A stretch of DNA of 7,191 bases. It comes from an uncultured bacterium. Its GTDB lineage: Bacteria; Bacillota; Clostridia; Oscillospirales; Acutalibacteraceae. The notes below the pieces were generated by a model. It was given only the letters and a program-made list of their open reading frames with translations. It made no database searches and was not told the origin of the DNA. The position numbers were made by a program, and so were the translations under genes. Location: positions 7,039 to 14,229 of the forward strand of contig CAKXIK010000061.1 of the NCBI GenBank assembly GCA_934875675.1. The letters run 5' to 3'. Positions 1-5,798 of this stretch are shown piece after piece; the stretch's first letter is position 1; every line of letters starts with the position of its first letter.

Positions 1-549
1 GACATACAGCTTGTGATTGGTTCGTCCAAGTACATGTTGGATTTCATCAAGGAAAATCCGATCCCGTTTAAGATTAGCAACAAATGCTGCAACTATTGCA
101 AAAAGCAGCTGGCGCATAGCGTACAGAAGTCTTTCGACATGGTTATCACCGGCGAACGCCGGGATGAAGGCGGAGTGCGTTCTGTGCCAAAAAAAGACTG
201 CACATCCATGTGCTTCACGGAGGCGGCAGACGGAAAGTTTAGACTGAAACCGCTGTTTTATGTATCTGATGCGGACAAGCAGTGGTACAAGGATTATCAC
301 GGAATCCGCTATTCTGACGCTTATGAAGTATACGGACTAACCCGGACGGGCTGTTGTGGCTGCTCCATATCGGCAAAGGCAGTAGAGGATTTAGAAAAAA
401 TCCGTCCTTATGAGCCGAATCTTGTAAAGGCGGCGTGGAACGTATTCGGAGACAGCTACAGGTACCGGAAGCAATATAACGAATACAAAGCCGCCAGAAG
501 AGAACAAGATGGGCAGATGAAATTTACAATGGAGGAAAATTGCAAATGA
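1..549 (+). CDS. PAPS-reductase-like PP-loop family protein, 3' part (5' end outside window)
   Basis: The reading frame is open from base 1, so this is the C-terminal part of a longer protein. A GTG at 13 is in frame but has no reason to be the start, because the N-terminal PP-loop ATP-binding part of this family would lie upstream. The visible part resembles the phosphoadenosine-phosphosulfate reductase/DndC-like proteins common in phages: a cysteine cluster KCCNYC (nt 82-99), the stretch ITGERRDEGG (nt 145-174), and a late RTGCCGC motif (nt 343-363) matching the RTGC-x2-C found near the C-terminus of this family, where the cysteines may hold a metal or an iron-sulfur cluster. It ends in a charged, helical tail. 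The stop overlaps the ATG of the next gene (ATGA). Members of this superfamily activate a substrate with ATP or reduce sulfate adducts; the phage versions have no settled role. The family call rests on motif memory and is fairly secure; the function is open. Confidence 0.75.
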   Translation, partial: DIQLVIGSSKYMLDFIKENPIPFKISNKCCNYCKKQLAHSVQKSFDMVITGERRDEGGVRSVPKKDCTSMCFTEAADGKFRLKPLFYVSDADKQWYKDYHGIRYSDAYEVYGLTRTGCCGCSISAKAVEDLEKIRPYEPNLVKAAWNVFGDSYRYRKQYNEYKAARREQDGQMKFTMEENCK

Positions 550-755
550 AAACCAGTCACATGATTAGGGATTCCATCAAATATGACTTTGAAAAAATCG
601 CAACATTGGAAAATCCAACCGAATTGGGGCAAATGATCGAATCGCTCAGACCTAAGTTTCGTAGGCTTGAAAAGGCTTATGAGGATGAAGCGTCCGGGGA
701 AGTATTTATTCATTCATTTTTGGATGATGTGAAGGAGGATGGAAAAAGTGAATGA
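546..755 (+). CDS. Small hypothetical protein, 69 aa
   Basis: I do not recognise this protein. The ATG at 546 shares bases with the TGA of the upstream gene and has GGAGG at 531-535, ten bases before it, so it is preferred over an in-frame TTG at 540. The product is 69 residues, rich in charged residues, with no membrane segment and no cysteine. A central stretch (IESLRPKFRRLEKAYEDEA) looks helical and amphipathic, and the end is acidic (LDDVKEDGKSE). Position and coupling suggest an early phage accessory protein, possibly a partner of a neighbouring enzyme, but nothing in the sequence shows this. The base composition is lower in G+C than in the replication genes downstream. Confidence 0.65.
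   Translation: MKTSHMIRDSIKYDFEKIATLENPTELGQMIESLRPKFRRLEKAYEDEASGEVFIHSFLDDVKEDGKSE
732..738 (+). promoter_or_regulatory. Shine-Dalgarno that sets a GTG start at 748
   Basis: AAGGAGG is directly followed by ATG at 739 with zero spacing, while GTG at 748 stands nine bases away, within the normal range. The site therefore argues for the GTG start and against the longer ATG version of the 108-aa gene. Confidence 0.6.
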
Positions 756-1074
756 TAGTATTTCTGGTGCATACATAGGAATTTGCTCCAACAAAGGAAA
801 AACTGTGTACCGAGATTATGCCGTAGATTATGCACTCGCAATGTCAACGCTTTTTGTTTCCGAACGAAAAAAAGTGATTAAGTGGTATGCGCATACATTT
901 CCATATTCACCCGCCACAACATTTAAAGAAATTTGCAAGGAAATCCGGCACAACTGGATGGTGAGATTATATTTCGAAGAATGGTGGTTTTCCGGGAACT
1001 GGATTTTTTATACTGCCGAAGAATTGAATCAGATGGAAGAAGAAAAAGAAAAGAGGGAAGAAGTTTGGCTTTGA
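748..1074 (+). CDS. Hypothetical protein, 108 aa, GTG start
   Basis: No family is recognised. An ATG lies in frame at 739 but touches the AAGGAGG at 732-738 with no spacer, so it cannot be served by that ribosome binding site. The in-frame GTG at 748 sits nine bases after it and is the better start, giving an 8-base overlap with the upstream gene. The protein has an aromatic-rich middle (FEEWWFSGNWIFY, about residues 76-88) and ends in a lysine/glutamate-rich helix (residues 91-106). There is no signal peptide. The tryptophan/tyrosine-rich section could be a small globular core or a protein-binding surface; no function can be assigned. It is translationally coupled on both sides and AT-rich. 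Confidence 0.65.
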   Translation: MNDSISGAYIGICSNKGKTVYRDYAVDYALAMSTLFVSERKKVIKWYAHTFPYSPATTFKEICKEIRHNWMVRLYFEEWWFSGNWIFYTAEELNQMEEEKEKREEVWL

Positions 1075-1283
1075 ATAAGGACGGTGTGAAATATTACACC
1101 AAAGCGCAAGGCGCTATCACAGTAAATTTTCCGGAAGACCGCACCACATGTGAATTTTGCCCGTATCGCTATTTTGATAGCATCAAAGTGGCCAGATGCA
1201 GAATTACAGAAGAGTTTTTGCCTTATCCAACGGTTGGCGTTGGCACACAGTGTCCGCTCAAAATTATTGAAAAGGAGGAATAA
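1065..1283 (+). CDS. Small four-cysteine (zinc-ribbon-like) hypothetical protein, 72 aa
   Basis: The frame opens further upstream, but that part lies wholly inside the previous gene. The likely start is TTG at 1065, with GAGGGA at 1053-1058 before it. A TTG at 1071, which would make a 4-base overlap with the upstream stop, is the alternative. The product begins like other small clostridial-phage proteins I recall (a KYYTK...ITVNFPED type N-terminus). It carries C-x2-C (residues 29 and 32, CEFC), then C45 and C63, with prolines next to two of them (CP), the look of a structural zinc site. Size, cysteine layout and position fit a family of small phage proteins of unknown role found just ahead of the recombination ATPase. 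Two bases separate it from the next gene, whose ribosome binding site lies within this gene's last codons, so the two are probably coupled. Confidence 0.65.
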   Translation: MALNKDGVKYYTKAQGAITVNFPEDRTTCEFCPYRYFDSIKVARCRITEEFLPYPTVGVGTQCPLKIIEKEE

Positions 1284-1285
1284 AC

Positions 1286-1900
1286 ATGGGGATTCCCGTC
1301 ATGGTAATGGGCGAATCTGGCAGCGGAAAATCCGCAAGTTTGCGAAATTTTGACCCGGAAGAGGTTGGAATTTTCAATGTGGCCAGTAAGCCACTACCAT
1401 TCAGAAAGCAGCTTAAAAAGATTGATCTAAAAGATGGCAACCGATATGCAAAAATCTATCAAGGGCTTCGGGAGCCAAAGCTGAAATGCTATGTGATAGA
1501 TGATAGTCAATATTTGATGGCATTTGAATCATTTGCTCGAGTAAAAGATACTGGGTATCAAAAATTTACAGATATCGCGGTGAATTTTACCAATCTGGTG
1601 CAATTTGTGATTGATTCCACACCTGCTGACTGTATCGTATATTTTCTGAATCATACAGAAACTACTGATTCTGGAAGGACAAAAGCAAAAACCACAGGAA
1701 AAATGATCGATAACCAGATTACGCTTGAAGGGCTTTTTTCGATAGTGCTTTTATGCATGACGGATGGTAAATCACATAAATTTATCACCCAGAGTGACGG
1801 ATATAACACGGCAAAAAGCCCAATGGAAATGTTCCCGTTGGAAATTGACAACGATCTCAAGCTGGTCGATACAACGATCAGAGAATACTACAATATTTAA
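1286..1900 (+). CDS. P-loop ATPase, Sak4/AAA_24-like (RecA-fold) recombination protein
   Basis: The protein is 204 aa and starts at ATG 1286, seven bases after AAAGGAGG (1271-1278). The Walker A motif GESGSGKS is at residues 9-16, almost at the N-terminus, and the Walker B strand CYVIDD is at 68-73. A later NH-T-T segment (about residues 122-126, LNHTE) sits where RecA-fold enzymes keep a polar sensor. The C-terminal pattern (IDNDLKLVDTTIREYY) is typical of small phage ATPases annotated as AAA_24 or Sak4-like. Sak4 proteins are minimal RecA-core ATPases that assist single-strand annealing together with a phage SSB. The very next gene encodes an SSB-like protein, which fits that role. The ATPase call is firm; recombination rather than another ATP-driven task is inferred from family and context. 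Confidence 0.85.
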   Translation: MGIPVMVMGESGSGKSASLRNFDPEEVGIFNVASKPLPFRKQLKKIDLKDGNRYAKIYQGLREPKLKCYVIDDSQYLMAFESFARVKDTGYQKFTDIAVNFTNLVQFVIDSTPADCIVYFLNHTETTDSGRTKAKTTGKMIDNQITLEGLFSIVLLCMTDGKSHKFITQSDGYNTAKSPMEMFPLEIDNDLKLVDTTIREYYNI

Positions 1901-1920
1901 TTTTTTAGGAGGATTTTATT

Positions 1921-2499
1921 ATGAAACAATTCGGTGGATTTAAGGCAGAGCGCAGCGCAGCAAGAGAGCAGCTTCCAGTCGGTGGATATGTTGCAAAAAT
2001 CATGGGAGCCAAAGAAGAAACCTACAGTTGGGGCAACGTGCTGGTAATCAGCTTTGATATTGCAGAAGGCCAGTACAAGGATTTCTTTGCAAATGATTAT
2101 CGCAATAATGATCGTGAGGATAAAAAGTGGCGCGGTACATATCGGCTGAATGAGCCAAAAGACGATGGTAGCGAAAAAGATAGCTGGACAAAGCGCACGT
2201 TTGGTGGAGCTATCTGGTCAATTGAACAGAGCAATTCAGGCTATCACTGGGACTGGAATGAAGCGGGGCTGAAAGGCAAAACGGTTGGTGTGCTTTTCCG
2301 AAATGAAGAGTGGGAAATGAACGGAAATACCGGATGGGGCACAAAATGCTGCGCACTGGAATCTGTTGAAAATGTCCGCGCTGGCAAGTTTAAGATGCCG
2401 AAGGACAAGCCTCTAAAAAATAAGCAATCTGGAACAGTACAGACAGCTCATGATGATGCAATGCAATCTGTAGAGGATGATGGGGACTTGCCATTCTGA
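1921..2499 (+). CDS. Single-stranded DNA-binding protein (DUF669-like, acidic DLPF tail)
   Basis: The protein is 192 aa; ATG 1921 lies eight bases after AGGAGG (1907-1912). Residues 1-155 form a compact domain rich in tryptophan and tyrosine (WGN, KKWRGTYR, YHWDWNEAG, NTGWGTKCC), similar to the DUF669-type proteins that serve phages as SSBs. A lysine-rich linker follows (about 156-170, KMPKDKPLKNK). The last residues, VEDDGDLPF, are an acidic tail closed by a hydrophobic Pro-Phe tip, the same design as bacterial SSB tails, which recruit replication and repair proteins. It lies between a Sak4-like ATPase and an ERCC4 nuclease, as expected for the single-strand coating protein of a recombination/replication module. 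The twenty bases upstream hold only the ribosome binding site. Confidence 0.88.
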   Translation: MKQFGGFKAERSAAREQLPVGGYVAKIMGAKEETYSWGNVLVISFDIAEGQYKDFFANDYRNNDREDKKWRGTYRLNEPKDDGSEKDSWTKRTFGGAIWSIEQSNSGYHWDWNEAGLKGKTVGVLFRNEEWEMNGNTGWGTKCCALESVENVRAGKFKMPKDKPLKNKQSGTVQTAHDDAMQSVEDDGDLPF

Positions 2500-2514
2500 T
2501 TTTGGAGGTAGCAC

Positions 2515-3051
2515 ATGAACCCGGTTGAAATCGCCGGGGCGTTAGACACGATTGCAGTGATTTGTGACACACGGGAACAGGATACACAGTCACTGCATCG
2601 CCGTCTTAGCGTATTCGGCAAAATAATTCGTGAAAAGCTTGATTTTGGCGATTATTCCGCATCCATTGAGTTGCCTGACGGTGGCACATTCAGCCTTGCA
2701 AATCATGTGGCGATTGAGAGAAAGATGGGGCTGGATGAATTAGCCGGATGCTTTACACGCGATCGCGCGCGATTTAAGCGAGAATTTGAACGCGCAAAAG
2801 CTGCCGGTGCAAAGGTCTATCTTCTGGTCGAGAGTGCCACATGGGAAAAGGTTTATGGCCACAAATACAGAAGCCAGCTTAATCCCAAGGCTTTGATAGC
2901 CAGCATGACCGCATGGCTTGCAAGATATGACTGCCAGATTATTTTCTGTCAGCCGGAAACTACAGGGATGCTAATAAAGGAAATCTTATATCGGGAAATG
3001 AAAGAACGATTGGAAGGAGGCGAGGTTGATGGGATGGATAAAAGTGGATAG
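2515..3051 (+). CDS. ERCC4/XPF-type nuclease
   Basis: The protein is 178 aa, starting at ATG 2515, six bases after GGAGG (2504-2508). The catalytic signature of the ERCC4 (XPF/Mus81) nuclease fold is visible: DTREQ at residues 18-22, FGDYS at 44-48, and VAIERKMGLDEL at 66-76, that is the ERK-x3-D motif (E68, R69, K70, D74). Further on, VYLLVES (101-107) fits the next core strand. No helix-hairpin-helix pair or helicase domain is present, so this is a stand-alone nuclease domain, common in phages of Firmicutes. Such enzymes cut flaps or branched DNA. Its place after the ATPase and SSB suggests processing of recombination or replication intermediates, inferred from context. Its 3' end overlaps the next gene by 23 bases. 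Confidence 0.86.
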   Translation: MNPVEIAGALDTIAVICDTREQDTQSLHRRLSVFGKIIREKLDFGDYSASIELPDGGTFSLANHVAIERKMGLDELAGCFTRDRARFKREFERAKAAGAKVYLLVESATWEKVYGHKYRSQLNPKALIASMTAWLARYDCQIIFCQPETTGMLIKEILYREMKERLEGGEVDGMDKSG

Positions 3052-3595
3052 GCAGATTATGGAACACTGGATATGGAACGATAAGCCGTTTAGCCGTGGA
3101 CAAGCATGGATTGATCTTCTGATGCTTGCAAATCACAAGCCAGAGAAATTTGTGTGGAGAGGCCAGCAAATTGATGCTAAACGCGGAGAAGTGTGCCGAA
3201 GCATTGAACTTTTGGCTGAAAGATGGGGTTGGTCGCGAAAAAAAACACGGCGGTTCATCGATGGACTGCAACGTGACCAGATGGTGTCCCTAAAATGCAC
3301 ACCACAACGCACATCTATTTTTATCAGTAACTATGCCAAATATCAGGCGAAAACAGACGCTGAGGAACACCAAAAAGCACAGCAAAAGAACAGCAAAAGA
3401 ACATCAGAAGAACACCAAAGGGAACACATACAAGAAGATAATACTACGTATTATCAAGAACCCAAAGAAAGAAAAGAAAGCGCTGCGGCGCAAGCTTCGC
3501 CTTCGGCGATCAATCCAGACGATCTTCCACGCGATAAGAACGGGTGCAGGCCGCTTACACCGGAGGAAATGAAAACAAGGATGGCGAAATGGTAA
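3029..3595 (+). CDS. Replisome-organizer-like initiator with winged helix-turn-helix
   Basis: The ATG at 3029 is eight bases after AAGGAGG (3014-3020); an in-frame TTG at 3026 is closer and less likely. The 188-aa product starts GWIKVDRQIMEHWIW...KPFSRGQAWIDLLMLAN, the hallmark N-terminus of phage replisome organizers/DnaD-like initiators. Residues 57-90 form a winged helix-turn-helix (SIELLAERWGWSRKKTRRF) for DNA binding. From about residue 107 the protein becomes a low-complexity polar linker (EEHQK, QQKNSKR, EEHQRE), and it ends in a short conserved-looking tail (RPLTPEEMKTRMAKW). It is shorter than usual relatives and lacks an evident DnaD-like C-terminal domain. The DNA for the linker contains phased repeats and an inverted repeat that may be the origin. 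The stop overlaps the start of the primase-helicase gene. The initiator role is inferred from the family. Confidence 0.84.
   Translation: MGWIKVDRQIMEHWIWNDKPFSRGQAWIDLLMLANHKPEKFVWRGQQIDAKRGEVCRSIELLAERWGWSRKKTRRFIDGLQRDQMVSLKCTPQRTSIFISNYAKYQAKTDAEEHQKAQQKNSKRTSEEHQREHIQEDNTTYYQEPKERKESAAAQASPSAINPDDLPRDKNGCRPLTPEEMKTRMAKW
3365..3426 (+). repeat. Helically phased short repeats, candidate initiator-binding iterons
   Basis: GAACA occurs at 3365, 3388, 3399, 3410 and 3422, with a one-mismatch copy (GCACA) at 3377. Start-to-start steps are 12, 11, 11, 11 and 12 bases, about one DNA turn each. The inner part is a tandem of 11-base units: CAGCAAAAGAA at 3380-3390, exactly repeated at 3391-3401, then the variants CATCAGAAGAA (3402-3412) and CACCAAAGGGA (3413-3423). 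A longer direct repeat, GAACACCAAA, is at 3365-3374 and 3410-3419. The array lies in the linker-coding part of the initiator gene. Because 11 is not a multiple of three, the repeats are read in different frames and cannot be explained by a repeated peptide. Binding by the initiator is inference. Confidence 0.6.
3437..3455. repeat. Perfect 8-bp inverted repeat, candidate origin element
   Basis: GATAATAC (3437-3444) and GTATTATC (3448-3455) are exact reverse complements separated by TAC. The element is AT-rich (12 of the 16 arm bases) and begins ten bases after the last phased repeat. CAAGAA occurs on both sides in direct orientation (3431-3436 and 3455-3460). It has no U-run and sits mid-gene, so it is not a terminator. 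It could be an operator-like site or part of the region where an origin melts. Confidence 0.6.
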
Positions 3596-5427
3596 TGTCT
3601 TACACAATGACACGAGATGATCTCTATGGGCTGGTTCGCCATATTGGCGCGGAAACACACGAAAAAGGAAATGAATTATTCTTTAAGGTTTGTCCGTACT
3701 GTAACGGCGGTGGGGAACGCGATAAAGACACTTTTAGCATAAATATGGAAACTGGTACCTATCATTGCTTCCGCGCCTCCTGTGGCGAATCAGGGCACTT
3801 TGTGCAGCTTGCAAGAAAGTTTGATTATCATCTGGATTTTGACAACCTCCACAAGCCCGACCAAAAGCGTACATATAGAGCAATGCCACAAAGGCCGGTA
3901 GAAGCAAAGCCGGAGGCGATTAAGTATCTGGGTGAGCGTGGAATCAGCGCGGAAACAGTAACCAAGTATCAAATTAGCGCAAGCAAAAAAGATCCACATG
4001 TGATTGTGTTTCCGTTTTTTGATGAGCATGGCAAGCTGACCTGTGCAAAGTATCGCAAAACGGATTTTGTGCGTGGCAGAGATAAAAACAAAGAATGGTT
4101 TGAAGCAGACACAGAGCCGATTTTATTCGGTATGAATCATTGCAAGCCAGGAAGTCCGCTGATTATCACAGAGGGGCAGATTGATAGCTTGTCCGTTGCC
4201 GAAGCGGGATTGGAAAATGCAGTATCTGTGCCAAATGGCGCACAAGGCATGACATGGGTAGAAAACTGTTGGGATTTTCTACAACAATACAAGGACATTA
4301 TCGTTTTCGGCGATTGCGAAAAAGGAATTATCACACTGGTCGAAAAAGTCCAGCAGCGTTTGAAAAAACGAATCCTTGTGGTTGACCCGCAGGATTATCT
4401 CGGAGAAAAAGATGCAAATGACATTTTGCGCAAATACGGAACAGAAGCAATTCGAAACGCCGTTGCAAACGCAAAGGAAATCCCCGTGCAACACGTCAAA
4501 GAGCTTTCTGATGTAAAATCCGTCGATTTGTACGATATGGAAAAAGTTACAACCGGAATCACCATGCTTGATCGCACAATCGGCGGGCTTTACTTTGGAC
4601 AAGTTGTTGCAATTACCGGGCAACGTGGAAATGGCAAATCAACCGTTGTGTCACAGATTCTCGTTGAGGCACGGGATCAAGGCTATTCCGTTCTGGCTTA
4701 TTCCGGAGAGCTGCCGGATTACCACTTCAAGCGTTGGATGGATTTTCAAACTGCCGGAATCAACGGTGTGTGCGGCCGAGAAAACAAATTTCACGATATT
4801 GAGTATTACATACCAGACGATGTAATCAACCGGATTAATGCTTGGTATCGCGGCAAGGTGTATATTTACGACAACGCATCTATCACAGACGATGACGAAA
4901 CACAGGCGCTGCTTGATACCATCGAGCAGGCAATCCAGCAATATGGGATTCGTGTAATCAGCATCGACAACCTGATGACGGCGTTGGATATTGATCCAAA
5001 CAGTAATTTGTATCAAGCACAGAGCAGATTTTTGCGCGAGTTAAAGGCAATTGCAGTTAAATACAATGTGCTGATTCTTCTGGTCGCGCATCCCAAAAAG
5101 ATTGCGCAAGGGCAGGAAATTAGCAATGACGATGTTTCTGGATCTGCTGATATTACAAACCGCGTGGATCTGGTTTTATCGTACAAACGCGACACAAAGG
5201 CAGATGCGGACGATCCGAAACCAAATTGCACGCACAGCTATATCCAGATACTCAAAAATCGTCTGACTGGCAAGCTGATAATGGGTACAGATAAAATCAA
5301 TTTGCTTTATTCCGAAATGACAAAGCGTTTGGCGATGGCTGATGAAAAATTAAACGATAAGCATTACGGGTGGGAAACCAATACGGATTCCGGAAAGTAT
5401 GATATCCTTCCGGATTTGCCATTTTGA
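3589..5427 (+). CDS. Primase-helicase (zinc ribbon + TOPRIM + DnaB/RecA-type helicase), T7 gp4-like
   Basis: The likely start is ATG 3589, seven bases after AAGGA (3577-3581) and overlapping the initiator stop by 7 bases; ATG 3595 (612 versus 610 aa) is also possible. Domains in order: a zinc ribbon with C35, C38, C60 and C65 (CPYC...HCFRASC); a TOPRIM primase core with ITEGQIDSL at 193-201 (E195, D199), an acidic motif FGDCEKG at 240-246, and EKDANDIL at 273-280; then a helicase with Walker A GQRGNGKS at 344-351, a probable catalytic glutamate in SGELPDY (E374), Walker B VISID at 456-460, VAHPKK at 499-504, and a KNRLTGK loop at 556-562. It would unwind and prime the phage genome as a ring helicase, without host DnaG or DnaB. 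The second TOPRIM motif is not the usual DxDxxG. The C-terminus, PDLPF, copies the SSB tail tip. Confidence 0.93.
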   Translation: MVMSYTMTRDDLYGLVRHIGAETHEKGNELFFKVCPYCNGGGERDKDTFSINMETGTYHCFRASCGESGHFVQLARKFDYHLDFDNLHKPDQKRTYRAMPQRPVEAKPEAIKYLGERGISAETVTKYQISASKKDPHVIVFPFFDEHGKLTCAKYRKTDFVRGRDKNKEWFEADTEPILFGMNHCKPGSPLIITEGQIDSLSVAEAGLENAVSVPNGAQGMTWVENCWDFLQQYKDIIVFGDCEKGIITLVEKVQQRLKKRILVVDPQDYLGEKDANDILRKYGTEAIRNAVANAKEIPVQHVKELSDVKSVDLYDMEKVTTGITMLDRTIGGLYFGQVVAITGQRGNGKSTVVSQILVEARDQGYSVLAYSGELPDYHFKRWMDFQTAGINGVCGRENKFHDIEYYIPDDVINRINAWYRGKVYIYDNASITDDDETQALLDTIEQAIQQYGIRVISIDNLMTALDIDPNSNLYQAQSRFLRELKAIAVKYNVLILLVAHPKKIAQGQEISNDDVSGSADITNRVDLVLSYKRDTKADADDPKPNCTHSYIQILKNRLTGKLIMGTDKINLLYSEMTKRLAMADEKLNDKHYGWETNTDSGKYDILPDLPF

Positions 5428-5438
5428 GAGGTGATCAC

Positions 5439-5798
5439 ATGGATTTTGAGCAGATCAAGAAAGCTGCATGGCAACAAAAGCCGGATGAGATTACTGGCTG
5501 CTTTGAGCGGTGTGCGTACTTATCAATGCTCAATCTGTACGATTTATTTCGCCGCAAAACTATCACGCAGGAACAGGCTCAAAAACAAGCCGAAGAGATT
5601 GAGGCGGATATGGTAAACGGTATCAAAATCCGCGATATGTACTTACGCACCTGCCAAATGCGCATTGCCCTTGCAGGAATATCTCAAAAAGTAGACCCGA
5701 ACCAATGCCCGATATTAAAAATTATTGATGAAAGGAAGTTGGACATAGATGAAGCAGATTTACAAGCGTGTGTGCCCTGTTTGCGGGAAAGAGTTTGA
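5439..5798 (+). CDS. Hypothetical protein, 119 aa
   Basis: Not recognised. ATG 5439 follows AGAGGTGAT (5427-5435), a good match to the extended anti-Shine-Dalgarno complement; an in-frame TTG at 5424 lies in the end of the primase gene and has no site. The product appears all-helical and soluble: residues 4-16, 25-39 and 44-60 (QEQAQKQAEEIEADM) suggest helices. It has six cysteines (21, 25, 71, 90, 111, 114), including CVPC near the end, but no clear metal-site spacing over the whole. Its last 50 bases overlap the zinc-knuckle gene in another frame, and the ribosome binding site for that gene is inside it, so the two are probably coupled. A small replication accessory factor is possible from location only. 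Confidence 0.75.
   Translation: MDFEQIKKAAWQQKPDEITGCFERCAYLSMLNLYDLFRRKTITQEQAQKQAEEIEADMVNGIKIRDMYLRTCQMRIALAGISQKVDPNQCPILKIIDERKLDIDEADLQACVPCLRERV

Larger units (their letters stand above)
3360..3510. other. Candidate phage origin of replication inside the initiator gene
   Basis: The segment combines phased 11-12 base repeats, a perfect AT-rich inverted repeat, a purine-rich AT-biased run (about 3456-3480, with repeated AAAGAAA), and then a GC-rich stretch with a small hairpin (3497-3509). Iterons next to an AT-rich melting region within the initiator gene is the arrangement of lambda oriO and of several Gram-positive phage origins. It lies just upstream of the helicase gene. The origin call is an inference from layout; no functional evidence is available. 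Confidence 0.45.

Noticed and set aside
149..162. Perfect inverted repeat CCGGCG-AA-CGCCGG
   Set aside because: It falls exactly on the codons for the conserved TGERR stretch of the PAPS-reductase-like protein, so it is readily explained by coding, and the two-base centre makes a poor hairpin.
1845..1873. TTGACA followed after 17 bases by GATACA, a possible sigma-70 promoter ahead of the SSB gene
   Set aside because: The -10 box matches TATAAT at only three of six positions and the site lies inside the ATPase coding sequence; one good -35 hexamer is expected by chance in a window of this size.
1901..1920. T-rich spacer before the SSB gene as a terminator
   Set aside because: No stem precedes the T-run; the spacer simply holds the AGGAGG ribosome binding site.
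2520..2538. CCCGG and CCGGG stem with a 9-base loop at the start of the ERCC4 nuclease gene
   Set aside because: A five-pair stem over the second to eighth codons, without a run of T and not covering the ribosome binding site, is too weak to call regulatory.
2758..2767. Ten-base palindrome CGCGATCGCG
   Set aside because: It encodes ordinary residues (TRDRA) in the nuclease; there is no second copy or neighbouring repeat. GATC is frequent across the window, so it is not a special methylation site.
3297..3313. Two GCACA copies 12 bases apart upstream of the phased array, as extra iterons
   Set aside because: They are 52 or more bases from the main array, match the consensus imperfectly and may be chance.
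3497..3509. TCGCC-TTC-GGCGA hairpin near the end of the initiator gene, as a terminator
   Set aside because: There is no T-run after it and it lies inside a coding region well before the stop; it is kept only as part of the candidate origin context.
3880..3945. Internal start giving a helicase without the zinc domain, like the short form of T7 gp4
   Set aside because: The in-frame ATG around 3883 has no Shine-Dalgarno sequence before it, and the GGAGG nearby is not followed by an in-frame ATG/GTG/TTG at proper distance.
4279..5231. Long minus-strand open frames opposite the primase-helicase gene
   Set aside because: They are antisense to a gene with clear motifs, lack ribosome binding sites and encode no recognisable protein.
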